Source: Bacilli bacterium (GTDB lineage Bacteria > Bacillota_I > Bacilli_A > RF39 > UBA660). Taken from it: a stretch of DNA of 64,000 bases. Location: the NCBI GenBank assembly GCA_900768815.1, contig CAAGEE010000009.1, positions 1-64,000 of the forward strand, given 5' to 3'. A program made the translations under genes and the position numbers. Every line of letters starts with the position of its first letter. Within the stretch, counting starts at the first letter, position 1. Under the pieces are notes generated by a model, which made no database searches, was not told where the DNA came from, and worked only from the letters and a program-made list of their open reading frames with translations. Below, piece by piece: positions 8,722 to 18,230 of the stretch.

Positions 8722-9966
8722 ATGGAAAAAATACATGTAACAAGTGAAATTGGACCATTAAAAAAAGTTCTATTGCATCGTCCTGGTAACGAATTATTAA
8801 ATTTAACACCAGACACATTATCTAGACTTCTTTTTGATGATATTCCATATTTACCAGATGCAATTAAGGAGCATGATGAATTTGCTGATGCCCTAAGAGC
8901 AAATGGTGTAGAAGTAGTATATTTGGAAAATCTAATGGCCGACGTTCTAGACCTAAGTGATGAAATTCGTGATAAATTTATTAAACAATTTATTTACGAA
9001 GCAGGTATTCGTACACCAAAGTACAAATATTTAGTTTTTGATTATCTAGATCAAATAACTAATAGTAAAAAATTAGTATTAAAGACAATGGAAGGTATTC
9101 AAATTAGTGATATTCCAAGAAGAAAAAGAGAAATTGAAAAATCGCTAGTTGACTTAATTGAAACAGAGGATGAGTTCATTGCTGATCCAATGCCAAATTT
9201 ATATTTTACAAGAGATCCATTTGCAAGTGTTGGTGAAGGTATAAGTTTAAACAAAATGTATTCTGTAACTCGTAACAGAGAAACAATCTATGCTGAATAT
9301 ATTTTTAAATATCATCCAGATTATAAAGACCAAGCAAAATTATATTATGATCGTTATAATCCATATCATATTGAGGGTGGTGACGTTTTAAATATCAATG
9401 ACCATGTTTTAGCAATTGGTATTTCACAACGTACAACTGCCGAAGCAATTGATCAAATTGCTAAAAACCTATTTAAAGATCCAGAATGTAAAATAGACAC
9501 TATTTTAGCATTCAATATCCCAGAGAGTCGTGCTTTCATGCACCTTGACACAGTGTTTACACAAGTTGATTATGATAAGTTTACATACCATCCTGGAATA
9601 ATGGGAACATTACAAGTATTTGAAATTACTGAAGGAGATGATCCTAATAGTGATGAAGACCTAACAGTAACTGAAATCAATGCTCCATTAGAAGAAATTC
9701 TAACAAAATATGTTGGACGTAAAGTAACCTTAATTCCATGTGCAGGAGGAGACAAAGTTTCAGCAGAACGTGAACAATGGAATGATGGTAGCAACACATT
9801 ATGTATTGCCCCAGGTGTAGTAGTTGTTTATGATCGTAACAACCTAACAAATGCTGTACTTCGTTCATATGGATTAAAAGTAATTGAAATTCATGGAGCA
9901 GAATTATCTCGCGGACGTGGAGGTCCAAGATGTATGAGTATGCCATTAGTAAGGGAGGACATTTAA
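8722..9966 (+). CDS. arcA: Arginine deiminase
   Basis: This enzyme hydrolyses L-arginine to citrulline and ammonia, the first step of the ATP-yielding arginine deiminase pathway, in the cytoplasm. At 414 aa it is of standard length. The family motifs FTRDPFAS (substrate-binding loop), HIEGGDV, HLDTVFT and the nucleophile loop GPRCMSMPLVR, with catalytic Cys404, are all present. AAGGAGGAG provides a strong ribosome site. Its TAA overlaps the arcB start codon by one base. Confidence 0.97.
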   Translation: MEKIHVTSEIGPLKKVLLHRPGNELLNLTPDTLSRLLFDDIPYLPDAIKEHDEFADALRANGVEVVYLENLMADVLDLSDEIRDKFIKQFIYEAGIRTPKYKYLVFDYLDQITNSKKLVLKTMEGIQISDIPRRKREIEKSLVDLIETEDEFIADPMPNLYFTRDPFASVGEGISLNKMYSVTRNRETIYAEYIFKYHPDYKDQAKLYYDRYNPYHIEGGDVLNINDHVLAIGISQRTTAEAIDQIAKNLFKDPECKIDTILAFNIPESRAFMHLDTVFTQVDYDKFTYHPGIMGTLQVFEITEGDDPNSDEDLTVTEINAPLEEILTKYVGRKVTLIPCAGGDKVSAEREQWNDGSNTLCIAPGVVVVYDRNNLTNAVLRSYGLKVIEIHGAELSRGRGGPRCMSMPLVREDI

Positions 9967-10952
9967 TGAATTTACATGGTAGAGATTTCTTAAAATTAAT
10001 AGATTATACTCCAGAAGAAATAAAATATCTAATCGATGTTGCTATTGATTTAAAAAAGAAAAAACATGCCGGTATTCCTCATGATGAATTAAGAGGAAAA
10101 AATATTGTTTTATTATTTGAAAAAGACTCAACAAGAACTCGCTGTGCTTTTGAAGTAGCAGGATTAGATTTAGGTATGGGTGTAACTTATCTAGGACCAA
10201 CAGGTTCTCAAATGGGTAAGAAAGAAACAATTGCTGATACAGCAAGAGTTCTAACAAGAATGTATGATGGTATTGAATACCGTGGTTTCGATCAAGAAAT
10301 AGTTGAAGAAATAGCACGTTATGCTACAGTACCAGTATGGAATGGACTAACTAATGAGTTTCATCCAACACAAATGTTAGCCGATTTAATGACTGTTTAC
10401 GAAAACTTCGGTAAATTAAAAGGTTTAAAACTAGTATTCTTAGGTGATGCTAGAAATAATGTTGCTAACTCTCTAATGGTTATTTGTTCAAAACTAGGTG
10501 TAAACTTTACTTGTTGTTCACCAAAAGAACTATTTCCATCTGCAGACTTAGTAGAAACTTGTAAAGGTTTTGCTGAAGAATCAGGCGCAACAATTACTTT
10601 AACTGAAGATGCTATGGAAGGTACTAAAAATGCTGATGTATTATATACAGATGTTTGGGTATCAATGGGTGAAAAAGAAGAGCTTTGGGAACAAAGAATT
10701 AATCAACTTCGTCCATACCAAGTAAATAGTGAAATCATGGCTAATGCTAACTCTAATGCAATATTCTTACATTGCTTACCATCATTCCACAATACTGGTA
10801 CAACAATTGGAAAACAAATCTATGAAAAATATGGCTTAAAAGAAATGGAAGTAACTGATGAAGTATTTGAATCAAGTCAATCAAAAGTATTTGATCAAGC
10901 CGAAAACAGACTTCATACTATTAAAGCTGTAGTATATGAGACATTAAAATAA
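9966..10952 (+). CDS. arcB: Ornithine carbamoyltransferase, catabolic
   Basis: It phosphorolyses citrulline to ornithine and carbamoyl phosphate. The carbamoyl-phosphate loop STRTR is at residues 55-59, followed by HPTQMLADLMT, the ornithine loop VSMGE and HCLPSFHN. The usual A in HCLPAFH is S here, a mild change. The start is ATG 9966, preceded by GGGAGG at 9953-9958; an earlier in-frame start would lie inside arcA. At 328 aa it matches the family. The placement between arcA and arcC argues for the catabolic direction. Confidence 0.95.
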   Translation: MNLHGRDFLKLIDYTPEEIKYLIDVAIDLKKKKHAGIPHDELRGKNIVLLFEKDSTRTRCAFEVAGLDLGMGVTYLGPTGSQMGKKETIADTARVLTRMYDGIEYRGFDQEIVEEIARYATVPVWNGLTNEFHPTQMLADLMTVYENFGKLKGLKLVFLGDARNNVANSLMVICSKLGVNFTCCSPKELFPSADLVETCKGFAEESGATITLTEDAMEGTKNADVLYTDVWVSMGEKEELWEQRINQLRPYQVNSEIMANANSNAIFLHCLPSFHNTGTTIGKQIYEKYGLKEMEVTDEVFESSQSKVFDQAENRLHTIKAVVYETLK

Positions 10953-11878
10953 TGAAAACAATCGTTATTGCTCTAGGGGGAAATGCTCTAGGAAAAAGTC
11001 CGAAAGAACAATTAGAGTTAGTAAAAGAAACAGCTAAAAGTATAGTTGACTTAGTAGAAGAAGGAAACAATGTAGTTGTTTCTCATGGTAATGGTCCTCA
11101 AGTAGGAATGATCAATTTAGCAATGGAAGAATCTCATAAAAATATAAACTCTCCAGAAATGCCATTTGCTGAATGTGGAGCTATGAGTCAAGGTTACATT
11201 GGTTATCATCTACAACAATCAATTCAAAAAGAATTAGCCAAAAGAAATATTAATAAAAACTGTGCAACAATAATTACACAGGTTGAAGTAGATAAAAATG
11301 ATAAGGCTTTTGAAAATCCAACTAAGCCAATTGGAAGTTTTTATACGGAAGAAGAGGCTAAAGCGATTTCTGAAGAAAAAGGATATGTTATGAAAGAAGA
11401 TGCCGGTAGAGGTTATCGCCGTGTTGTAGCAAGTCCAAAGCCTATTAAAATTGTTGAAATCATGACTATTCATGATTTAATAGAAAAAGGCAATATCGTT
11501 ATTGCGTGTGGAGGAGGTGGGATACCAGTAGTAAAAGGGAAAGATGGCTATGAAGGTGTTGATGCTGTTATTGATAAAGATCGCACTAGTGCTAGATTAG
11601 CTCTTGAATTAAATGCAGACGTTCTTCTAATACTAACTGCTGTAGAGCAAGTTTATATTAACTATAAACAAGAAAATGAACAAGGCCTAAGTAGTTTAAC
11701 AATTGAAGAAGCTATGGATTTAATCAAAAATAAAGAGGTAGCAGAAGGTAGCATGTTACCAAAAGTTGAGGCTTGTTGTGAATTTGCTAAAGACTCAAAC
11801 GGCTATGCTCTAATAACTTCATTAGAAAAAGCCAAAGCAGCTTTAGCAGGTCAAACAGGTACAATTATAAAAAAATAA
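10952..11878 (+). CDS. arcC: Carbamate kinase
   Basis: It transfers the phosphate of carbamoyl phosphate to ADP, giving ATP, CO2 and ammonia, the energy-yielding step of the pathway. The amino-acid-kinase fold is evident from the N-terminal IVIALGGNALG, VVSHGNGPQVG near residue 45-55 and CGGGGIPVV. At 308 aa it has normal length. It begins inside the arcB stop codon (TAATG). Confidence 0.96.
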   Translation: MKTIVIALGGNALGKSPKEQLELVKETAKSIVDLVEEGNNVVVSHGNGPQVGMINLAMEESHKNINSPEMPFAECGAMSQGYIGYHLQQSIQKELAKRNINKNCATIITQVEVDKNDKAFENPTKPIGSFYTEEEAKAISEEKGYVMKEDAGRGYRRVVASPKPIKIVEIMTIHDLIEKGNIVIACGGGGIPVVKGKDGYEGVDAVIDKDRTSARLALELNADVLLILTAVEQVYINYKQENEQGLSSLTIEEAMDLIKNKEVAEGSMLPKVEACCEFAKDSNGYALITSLEKAKAALAGQTGTIIKK

Positions 11879-11893
11879 AAGGAGAGTAAAAAA

Positions 11894-13336
11894 ATGGCAA
11901 AGCGAAAGAAGAAATTTAGTCTTGCACTATCTTCATTCACAATAATTATCTTACTAATATTCGTATTAGGAATAATTTCACATTTATTGCCAGGTGCTAA
12001 GTTTGTTAATGATACAATCGTAAATGGTTCAGGTGTAGTAGGAGCCAAATTATCAGAAGTGTTACTATCACCAATCTTAGGATTTGCTGATGCAGTAGAT
12101 GTAAGTGTATTCGTAATGATTTTAGGTGGTTTCCTTGCTGTAATCAATTCAACAGGAGCCCTTGAAACAGGAATACAAGTATTAATCAAAAAATTAAAAG
12201 GAAATGAATTAGCATTAATTCCAATATTAATGTTCATATTCTCAGCATGTGGTAGTACATATGGTATGCTTGAAGAAACAGTTGGTTTCTATGCTTTACT
12301 TGCTGCTACTATGGTAGCTGCTGGTATGGATACAATCGTATCTTCAGCAATCGTATTATTAGGTGCTGGATCTGGTTGCTTAGGTTCAACTATCAACCCA
12401 TTTGCAGTAGGTGCTGCAATATCTTCATTACCTGAAGGTACAAAGGTTAACCAAGGTATTATTATCTTAATCGGTACAATATTATGGTTATCAACTTTAG
12501 CAATTTCAATTTACTTTGTAATGAAATATGCCAGAAAAGTTAAAAAAGATAAAGGATCAACTATCCTAAGTTTAAGAGAACAACAAAAAATGGAAAAGAA
12601 GTATGGCAAAACAGAAATTGCAGATGATGTTAAATTAACTGGAAAGCAAAAAGTAACATTAATCTTATTTGCACTTACTTTCTTAATCATGATTATTGGA
12701 TTCATTCCATGGGGTGAATTTGGTATAACTTTCTTTGATGGATTCACTGGTTGGTTAACTGGTAGTTCATTAGGAAACTGGTACTTCAATGAATCAGCTT
12801 TATGGTTCTTAATAATGGCAATTATCATTGGCGTTGTTAACGGAATGAAAGAGAAAAAATTCGTTGATACATTCGTAGATGGAGCAGATGACATGGTAGG
12901 AGTTATCTTAATCATTGCTGTTGCTCGTGGTGCTAGTGTATTAATGAAAACAACTTACTTAGATAATTATATTATTTACAATGCTGCTGAATTATTAAAA
13001 GATGTACCTGGATTCTTATTCGCACCAATGAATTATATAATTCATATTATATTATCAGTATTAGTGCCATCATCATCTGGTCTAGCAGCACTATCTGCTC
13101 CAATTATTGGACCATTAGCTGGTCAACTTGGACATAGTGTTGAAGCTACAATAATGACTTTAGTAGCAGCAAATGGACTAGTAAACTTAATTACTCCAAC
13201 TTGTGGAGCAATCATGGGTGGTTTAGCACTTGCTAAAGTAGAATATAGTACATGGGTAAAATGGGCAGGAAAAGTAGTTTTAACAATTGCTATTGCTAAT
13301 ATTATCCTATTAACATTATTCACACTAATATTTTAA
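11894..13336 (+). CDS. YfcC/DcuC-family carrier, probable arginine-ornithine antiporter
   Basis: This polytopic membrane carrier (480 aa, about 12 hydrophobic segments) belongs to the YfcC / C4-dicarboxylate anaerobic carrier group. That group is often linked to arc genes, as an alternative to the APC-type ArcD. Visible features are the positively charged N terminus, ETVGFYALL, the glycine-rich GSGCLGSTINPFAVGAA and the second-half VPSSSGLAALSAP, reflecting inverted structural repeats. It is last in the locus, 16 bp after arcC, and a terminator follows. Arginine/ornithine exchange is inferred from context. Confidence 0.85.
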   Translation: MAKRKKKFSLALSSFTIIILLIFVLGIISHLLPGAKFVNDTIVNGSGVVGAKLSEVLLSPILGFADAVDVSVFVMILGGFLAVINSTGALETGIQVLIKKLKGNELALIPILMFIFSACGSTYGMLEETVGFYALLAATMVAAGMDTIVSSAIVLLGAGSGCLGSTINPFAVGAAISSLPEGTKVNQGIIILIGTILWLSTLAISIYFVMKYARKVKKDKGSTILSLREQQKMEKKYGKTEIADDVKLTGKQKVTLILFALTFLIMIIGFIPWGEFGITFFDGFTGWLTGSSLGNWYFNESALWFLIMAIIIGVVNGMKEKKFVDTFVDGADDMVGVILIIAVARGASVLMKTTYLDNYIIYNAAELLKDVPGFLFAPMNYIIHIILSVLVPSSSGLAALSAPIIGPLAGQLGHSVEATIMTLVAANGLVNLITPTCGAIMGGLALAKVEYSTWVKWAGKVVLTIAIANIILLTLFTLIF

Positions 13337-13344
13337 TAGTTAAC

Positions 13345-13372
13345 AAAAAGGCTCAAAAACTTGGGCTTTTTT
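13345..13372 (+). terminator. Terminator of the arc locus
   Basis: AAAAAGGCTC pairs with GGGCTTTTTT (two G-U pairs) around an eight-base loop and ends in six T. Confidence 0.8.
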
Positions 13373-13425
13373 ATTTGCCGGAAAAATGGTATAGTAAACT
13401 TATAAAATAGCATAAGGAGAAAAAT

Positions 13426-14079
13426 ATGAAGACATGTAAAAGTATCTTAAAAAACTTATTAACAATAGAGAGTCTTATACTCCTAGTATCAACAATTATC
13501 TATACGAATTTAATATCAAACATTTCCTTTAATGGAGGAACAATCCTAATACTTATGTTTATGTTCATTCTAGATATAAAGAATTTATATAAGACAAAAA
13601 AACAAACAATTAATAATATAAGTTACTATTTACTAAACATCCCTCTATTAGGTATAGTTACATTTTATATAATCAAAAGTTTTATCTTATTCTTTACTAA
13701 TTCTGAGAACTACTCATCATTATTCTTTTATAATCATTTATTAATACTATATATAATTACTCTTGTTAGTATCGTTAGTCAGTATTTTTATAAAAAGACT
13801 ATAACACCAAGCTTTCAAATTACGATCAATAAAATATTACTTATAACTATACTACTTTCCATAATACCTTTCTTCAGTAACAGTACAACTATCATAATGG
13901 GAATAAATATTGCTATAATAGTCTTTTCTATCATAAAGTTATTATTTCTAAAATTTGCCTCATCCGTAGAATTAGATATTATTTATCTAATTCTATTAAT
14001 ACTATGTATAGTTGTTGCTAATCCAGTCAGTGTAGTTCTATTCATTAATTATTTTATTGAACAAACTATGGCAAATTAA
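13426..14079 (+). CDS. Multi-pass membrane protein of unknown function
   Basis: I do not recognise this 217-residue protein. It is almost entirely hydrophobic, with six or seven predicted membrane segments joined by short Lys/Asn-rich loops, and no motif that would identify an enzyme or carrier. It has a clear ribosome site (AAGGAG) and an extended -10 element (TGGTATAGT at 13387-13395) that overlaps the tail of the preceding terminator. It lies alone between two terminators, just before the XRE regulator gene. It could be an immunity-type or regulator-partner membrane protein of the neighbouring cluster; this is conjecture. Confidence 0.6.
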   Translation: MKTCKSILKNLLTIESLILLVSTIIYTNLISNISFNGGTILILMFMFILDIKNLYKTKKQTINNISYYLLNIPLLGIVTFYIIKSFILFFTNSENYSSLFFYNHLLILYIITLVSIVSQYFYKKTITPSFQITINKILLITILLSIIPFFSNSTTIIMGINIAIIVFSIIKLLFLKFASSVELDIIYLILLILCIVVANPVSVVLFINYFIEQTMAN

Positions 14080-14093
14080 TCTTAAAACTAAAA

Positions 14094-14124
14094 CTCAACC
14101 TGAACTAATCAAGTTGAGCTTTTC
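14094..14124 (+). terminator. Terminator after the membrane protein gene
   Basis: CTCAAC (14094-14099) pairs with GTTGAG (14113-14118), followed by cttttc. Confidence 0.65.
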
Positions 14125-14139
14125 TAACTATATCATCAA

Positions 14140-14168
14140 TTGAAAAAAAGATTAAAGCATAGTATACT
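14140..14168 (+). promoter_or_regulatory. Promoter of the membrane-bound XRE regulator
   Basis: TTGAAA and TATACT are separated by 17 bp; the start codon follows about 36 bp later with GAGGAG as ribosome site. Confidence 0.6.
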
Positions 14169-14203
14169 AAACTCATACAAAAAGACCCAAGAGGAGAAAA
14201 AGT

Positions 14204-15295
14204 ATGGACCAACAAAAAATAGGTAAGTTTATCTGTAGTTTACGTAAGAAAAAGAATCTCAGTCAAACTCAATTAGCCGACATGATTCCTATAAGTAGAC
14301 AAGCAGTAAGTAAATGGGAACGAGGAATAACTATTCCGGACTCTTCCGTATTAATAAAACTAAGTGAAATATTCGCTGTATCAATTAATGAAATATTAGC
14401 CGGAGAAAAAATTCCAAAAAAGAGCATAAAAACACTCGAAAAAGTAACTCTAAATATATTAGACGAAACTAACGAAGAAAGTAAAAAAATTAAGAAAATA
14501 TCTCTTACTTTTACAGCGGTAATATTAATACTACTTATCACCTTTTTATCATATTATTTTCTTAACTCCTATAATTCTATAAAAGTTTATAGAGTAGATG
14601 GCGAAGGAAAAAACTTCGCAACTACCAATGGTATTTTTATCACAACAAGACAAAAGACATATTTTAGATTAGGTGAAATAACTCATGAACCAAATGTAAA
14701 AATATCCAAAATAAAATTATATTACAAGATAAAAAACAAAGACTACTTACTTGTTGAAACAGAGTCGGAAAGCCTTCTCCTAACTGACTATTATGGTTAT
14801 GATGCTTATTTCCCATTTAACAAAGTAAACACTATAATTAAAAATTTATATCTTCAAATAACTTTTTCTAACTCCCAAAAAGAAACAATAAAATTAAATG
14901 TAATAAAAGACTTTTCAAATAATAACATAATCTTTCAAAAGAAAACTAAAATATCAGATGGTACTTCTTCAAAAACTACTAAATCAGAATTAACTCCAGA
15001 GAAAAAGAATATAATTGAAAGTATCAAAAATAAAGGAATAAAAGATAGAGATGGTTATATTTATGAAACTGTTAATCTTATCTTCGTATATTTTGAAGAA
15101 GAAAAACAATTAGAAGTAATTAAAACAGAAGACAATCAAAAAGAAGAGTGGTTTTATTTCTTAGAAACAGATTATTTATTTTATCAAAAATCAACTAATA
15201 CAAAAATTATTTCTAAAGAATCTTCATCTGATAAAGATGACAATCTACATCAAAACTTTACCGATAATTACCTAAACAAATACCTACTATCCTGA
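14204..15295 (+). CDS. Membrane-anchored XRE-family regulator
   Basis: The N terminus (residues 7-62) is a canonical HTH_3 DNA-binding domain, with LSQTQLADMIPISRQAVSKWERG as its recognition part. A linker follows, then one transmembrane helix at about residues 100-121 and a large C-terminal region (about 240 aa) predicted to lie outside the cell. That region is Lys/Thr/Ser-rich with no family I can name. Such one-component regulators could pass an envelope signal to DNA. It lies upstream of the small secreted protein and ABC exporter genes and may control them; this is an inference. Confidence 0.75.
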   Translation: MDQQKIGKFICSLRKKKNLSQTQLADMIPISRQAVSKWERGITIPDSSVLIKLSEIFAVSINEILAGEKIPKKSIKTLEKVTLNILDETNEESKKIKKISLTFTAVILILLITFLSYYFLNSYNSIKVYRVDGEGKNFATTNGIFITTRQKTYFRLGEITHEPNVKISKIKLYYKIKNKDYLLVETESESLLLTDYYGYDAYFPFNKVNTIIKNLYLQITFSNSQKETIKLNVIKDFSNNNIIFQKKTKISDGTSSKTTKSELTPEKKNIIESIKNKGIKDRDGYIYETVNLIFVYFEEEKQLEVIKTEDNQKEEWFYFLETDYLFYQKSTNTKIISKESSSDKDDNLHQNFTDNYLNKYLLS

Positions 15296-15328
15296 CTAGA
15301 ACTTAACAAGTTCTAGTCTTTTCTTTTA
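15294..15328 (+). terminator. Terminator overlapping the XRE gene stop codon
   Basis: GACTAGAACTT and AAGTTCTAGTC form a perfect 11-bp stem with an AAC loop and a cttttctttt tail. The gene's TGA stop (15293-15295) overlaps the base of the stem. Confidence 0.85.
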
Positions 15329-15362
15329 TTAATATATTAAAATAAGGACAAGAAAAGAGAAT

Positions 15363-15728
15363 ATGAAAAAATCAAGAAGTTACAAAAAAAACAATAATAG
15401 GTAGTAGCACAACAACAAGAGGAAGTATTCATACAACAGTAACAATCAATTAAAAATAGCAGCCTCATGCACAAGCATGTATTATGTTTCTGCCACGTTA
15501 ACATGGCTAAGTAATACAAGTGTAAGAAGTTATGATGTCATTAGTGCATACTTTAATGGAAGTGGTTTAAGTTTAAATATTACTCCAAAAATATCATCTA
15601 GTAACCCAACTTTAGCAATCAGCCAAAATTACAGCTTTTCATATCTTGGATATGGTCACGTATTTTTATTTAATGGAAACACCCAAAATATTTATGATAC
15701 AATGCAAGGTGTAGACATAACAATTTAA
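15363..15728 (+). pseudogene. Decayed small secreted protein gene
   Basis: The stretch starts with ATG after AAGGACAAG but hits tandem TAG codons after 13 residues. The reading then continues in other frames: TTTRGSIHTTVTIN is followed, after a one-base shift at about 15453, by KIAASCTSMYYVSATLTW and an open run to 15728. The ATG at 15477 has no ribosome site. The pattern is a frameshifted small Ser/Thr/Tyr-rich exported protein, perhaps a relative of the intact gene downstream (both carry an ASxTS segment followed by an aromatic strand). The relationship is weak and unproven. Confidence 0.5.
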
Positions 15729-15841
15729 AAGTAAGAAGAGTGAAGTATTATGTACTACAGTGCATGCGTAAGGATTTGCATCGCACAATAGAAAGGAGGT
15801 AAAAGTAGTACTATTTAATAAAAATAAGAAAGGAAAAAAAA

Positions 15842-16273
15842 ATGAAAAGAAAAATAGCAATATTAGGAGCAACAATTATGTTGATTCCTATAATAACATT
15901 AGCAGCCGCAGCATCGTATACAAGTACATTATATATTTCACCAGGGTCAACACATACAGGAGCTGTAAGAGATTATACGAACACAAATCACAAAATTAGT
16001 ATAAGAGCAGATTCATTTCCAGCTCCTGAACTTTCACAAAAATTAGTAATCAAAATTGGAACAAAAGGAATATTTGGAGATTTTAACAGCAAGGCAACTA
16101 AGGTAGCAAGTTTGTCACTTGGAAATACAACAACAACCTATATGGGAAATATAGGTTCTGGTAAAAAGCTATATAGTTTTAGTGCATTTGAAAATGCCGC
16201 AACTGGTAGTGGTGGTACTGGTGCATATTACTCAGGAGTAAATTCCGATTATGTAAAAATGCAAAGTTACTAA
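15842..16273 (+). CDS. Small secreted protein beside an ABC exporter (bacteriocin-like candidate)
   Basis: This 143-residue protein has a clear Sec signal peptide: MKRKIAILGATIMLIPIITL, then AAAASYTS with a likely cleavage among the alanines. The mature part of about 120 aa is rich in Ser, Thr, Gly and Tyr, has no cysteine, and alternates polar and hydrophobic residues as a beta-rich domain would. The GSGGTG stretch and Tyr-rich end are notable. I cannot assign a family. The position just before an ATPase and two FtsX-type permeases resembles lactococcin-972-type loci, but the lactococcin 972 sequence signature itself is not visible. GAAAGGA provides the ribosome site. Confidence 0.65.
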   Translation: MKRKIAILGATIMLIPIITLAAAASYTSTLYISPGSTHTGAVRDYTNTNHKISIRADSFPAPELSQKLVIKIGTKGIFGDFNSKATKVASLSLGNTTTTYMGNIGSGKKLYSFSAFENAATGSGGTGAYYSGVNSDYVKMQSY

Positions 16274-16290
16274 AAAATATAATGTAAATA

Positions 16291-16317
16291 AATAGGCCGA
16301 TATAAATTCAGCCTATT
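16291..16317 (+). promoter_or_regulatory. Hairpin between the secreted-protein and exporter genes (attenuator-like)
   Basis: AATAGGC and GCCTATT form a 7-bp stem around a 13-base loop, followed by att rather than a T-run. It would stabilise the upstream message or partly attenuate the exporter genes, a common arrangement where a secreted peptide is made in excess over its transporter. Confidence 0.4.
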
Positions 16318-16335
16318 ATTAAATCGGAGGTCATA

Positions 16336-17016
16336 ATGATTAATATTGAACTAAATTCTTGCACTAAAACATATATCAAAAATAAAGAAGAAATAACAGC
16401 CGTAAACAATGTAAATTTTAAATTTGAATCTGGTAAGTTTTATGTAATTACTGGAAAGAGTGGTTCTGGCAAAACAACTCTCTTACAATGTGTAGGAACT
16501 ATAGATACCTTTTCTTCTGGAACACTAAAAATAAATAATAAAGATGTAAGTCATTTATCAAGTAATCATCTTGCTGATATTAGAAAAGAAAATATTGGCT
16601 TTATCTACCAACAAATATATCTTAATTCTAATTTAACAGCCCTAGAAAATGTAATAGTACCTTTATATTTATCTAAAATGCCAAAAGAAAAGCGTCTACA
16701 AAAAGGAAAAAAATTACTAGAACAAGTTGACATGTTACATAGAAAAAATCATTTTCCAAAAGAATTATCTGGAGGAGAACAACAACGAATTTCTATTGCC
16801 CGTGCTCTTGCTAATAATCCAAGTATAATCTTAGCCGATGAGCCAACTGCCTCTCTAGATTCAGAAAACGAAGAAAAGATTTATCAAACATTTAAAAAGA
16901 TAGTTAAAGACGGTAAATGTGTAATTGTAGTAAGTCATAATAGTAAGGCCCTAAACTATGCTGATGTAGTTTTAAAAATGAAGAATGGAAGTTTGGAGAT
17001 TATAAAAAATGCATAA
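16336..17016 (+). CDS. ABC transporter ATP-binding protein, MacB/LolD type
   Basis: This ATPase of the FtsE/LolD/MacB group (226 aa) has Walker A GKSGSGKTTLL, Q-loop YQQIYLNSNLTALEN, signature LSGGEQQR, Walker B IILADEPTASLD and H-loop VSHNSKAL; all are intact. The group powers export or extraction of peptides and lipids without moving them through a classical channel. The ribosome site CGGAGGTCAT is strong. The last eight bases overlap the next gene. It matches the ATPase type seen in lactococcin-972-like export clusters. Confidence 0.87.
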   Translation: MINIELNSCTKTYIKNKEEITAVNNVNFKFESGKFYVITGKSGSGKTTLLQCVGTIDTFSSGTLKINNKDVSHLSSNHLADIRKENIGFIYQQIYLNSNLTALENVIVPLYLSKMPKEKRLQKGKKLLEQVDMLHRKNHFPKELSGGEQQRISIARALANNPSIILADEPTASLDSENEEKIYQTFKKIVKDGKCVIVVSHNSKALNYADVVLKMKNGSLEIIKNA

Positions 17017-18229
17017 GGATATTTACAAAGACTACGTTTTAACAAACATTCTAAGAGAAAAAAGAAATACTAAAACAATAATTATATTATTTTTTCTAGC
17101 CCTTACTATAATCTTTATTTTTTCATACAAAAAGACTATTGAAACATATTTCATTGCTGGTATTGAGAAAGATCCTGGCTATAGAACAATATCAGTACTT
17201 AGAAACGAAGATACCGAAGAAAAAACTGCCATTAGTGAAATAAAAAAGATAAATCACGTAGATGCCGTATTTAGTGATACTGCTTATTACACAATCTTAA
17301 CTACCAAAAACAAATATTTTTCTGGAGACTTTTCTCTAACTGGAAGTACTAGTAAGACTCATCCACCAGTAACAGCAGGTAAAAGTATTCAAAATAAAAA
17401 CGAAATAGTTTGTCCGGAAATATTTTATCCATCAGAAAATATTGGTGCCGATAAAAATCTAAAAAGGCAAGACTTCATAACTATGAAAAAACTAATAGGC
17501 CAAGAAATAGTAGTAGAATATCCTAAGATAATAAATGAAAATACAGATGAACTAGAAATGAAAACAACAAAATTAAAAATAGTTGGAACCTATAAAAACA
17601 GTAAAGCCTATCTTGACGAATCAAGTTGTTATGGCGACTATAATTTATTAGGAGAAATATATAATGATACCTATGAAAATGTAGATTTATCAAATCAAAT
17701 TGACTCAATAGTAGTTCAAGTAGATTCGATAAACAATGTAGATTCAGTAATCAATGAGTTAAACTCTCTAAGAAAATATAATAGTAGCCGAATTTTAGAA
17801 TTTGACTATTCTCTAATAGATATTTTAAATACCATAGTCTATGTAGTAACAATACTATGCCTAATCTTTTCTTTTATAACGATTATTTATATAACTGAAA
17901 AGAATCTTAATCTACTCATAATAAATACCAATATTTTAAGAACTATTGGATACAAGAACAAAGATATAGAAAAATTAAATTATCTAAATACTAACTTTTT
18001 AGTCCTTATAATTTCTCTTATCATTATTATATCTATTACAATATTTCAAATTATCTATAAAACAATTATTTATTTTAGACCATTAATATTTTCTAAAATA
18101 CCAATTTGTATAGACTGTAGTTCTATAGTTTTATCAATTCTAGTAATAGCTCTTACATATAACATTTCTACAAGTATTTATAATAAAAAAGTCTTTAATA
18201 TGAACATAATCGAAAGTATAAAGGAGTAA
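17009..18229 (+). CDS. FtsX/MacB-like permease, first half-transporter
   Basis: The 406-residue membrane protein has one N-terminal helix (about residues 22-42), a large extracytoplasmic domain of about 230 residues resembling the periplasmic core of MacB-type permeases, and three C-terminal helices. The cytoplasmic segment NTNILRTIGYKNKDIEKLN between the first two C-terminal helices is the usual FtsX ATPase-contact helix. It is translationally coupled to the ATPase gene and followed after one base by a second permease gene. The cargo is unknown; the secreted protein upstream is the obvious candidate. Confidence 0.78.
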   Translation: MHKDIYKDYVLTNILREKRNTKTIIILFFLALTIIFIFSYKKTIETYFIAGIEKDPGYRTISVLRNEDTEEKTAISEIKKINHVDAVFSDTAYYTILTTKNKYFSGDFSLTGSTSKTHPPVTAGKSIQNKNEIVCPEIFYPSENIGADKNLKRQDFITMKKLIGQEIVVEYPKIINENTDELEMKTTKLKIVGTYKNSKAYLDESSCYGDYNLLGEIYNDTYENVDLSNQIDSIVVQVDSINNVDSVINELNSLRKYNSSRILEFDYSLIDILNTIVYVVTILCLIFSFITIIYITEKNLNLLIINTNILRTIGYKNKDIEKLNYLNTNFLVLIISLIIIISITIFQIIYKTIIYFRPLIFSKIPICIDCSSIVLSILVIALTYNISTSIYNKKVFNMNIIESIKE

Positions 18230-18230
18230 T

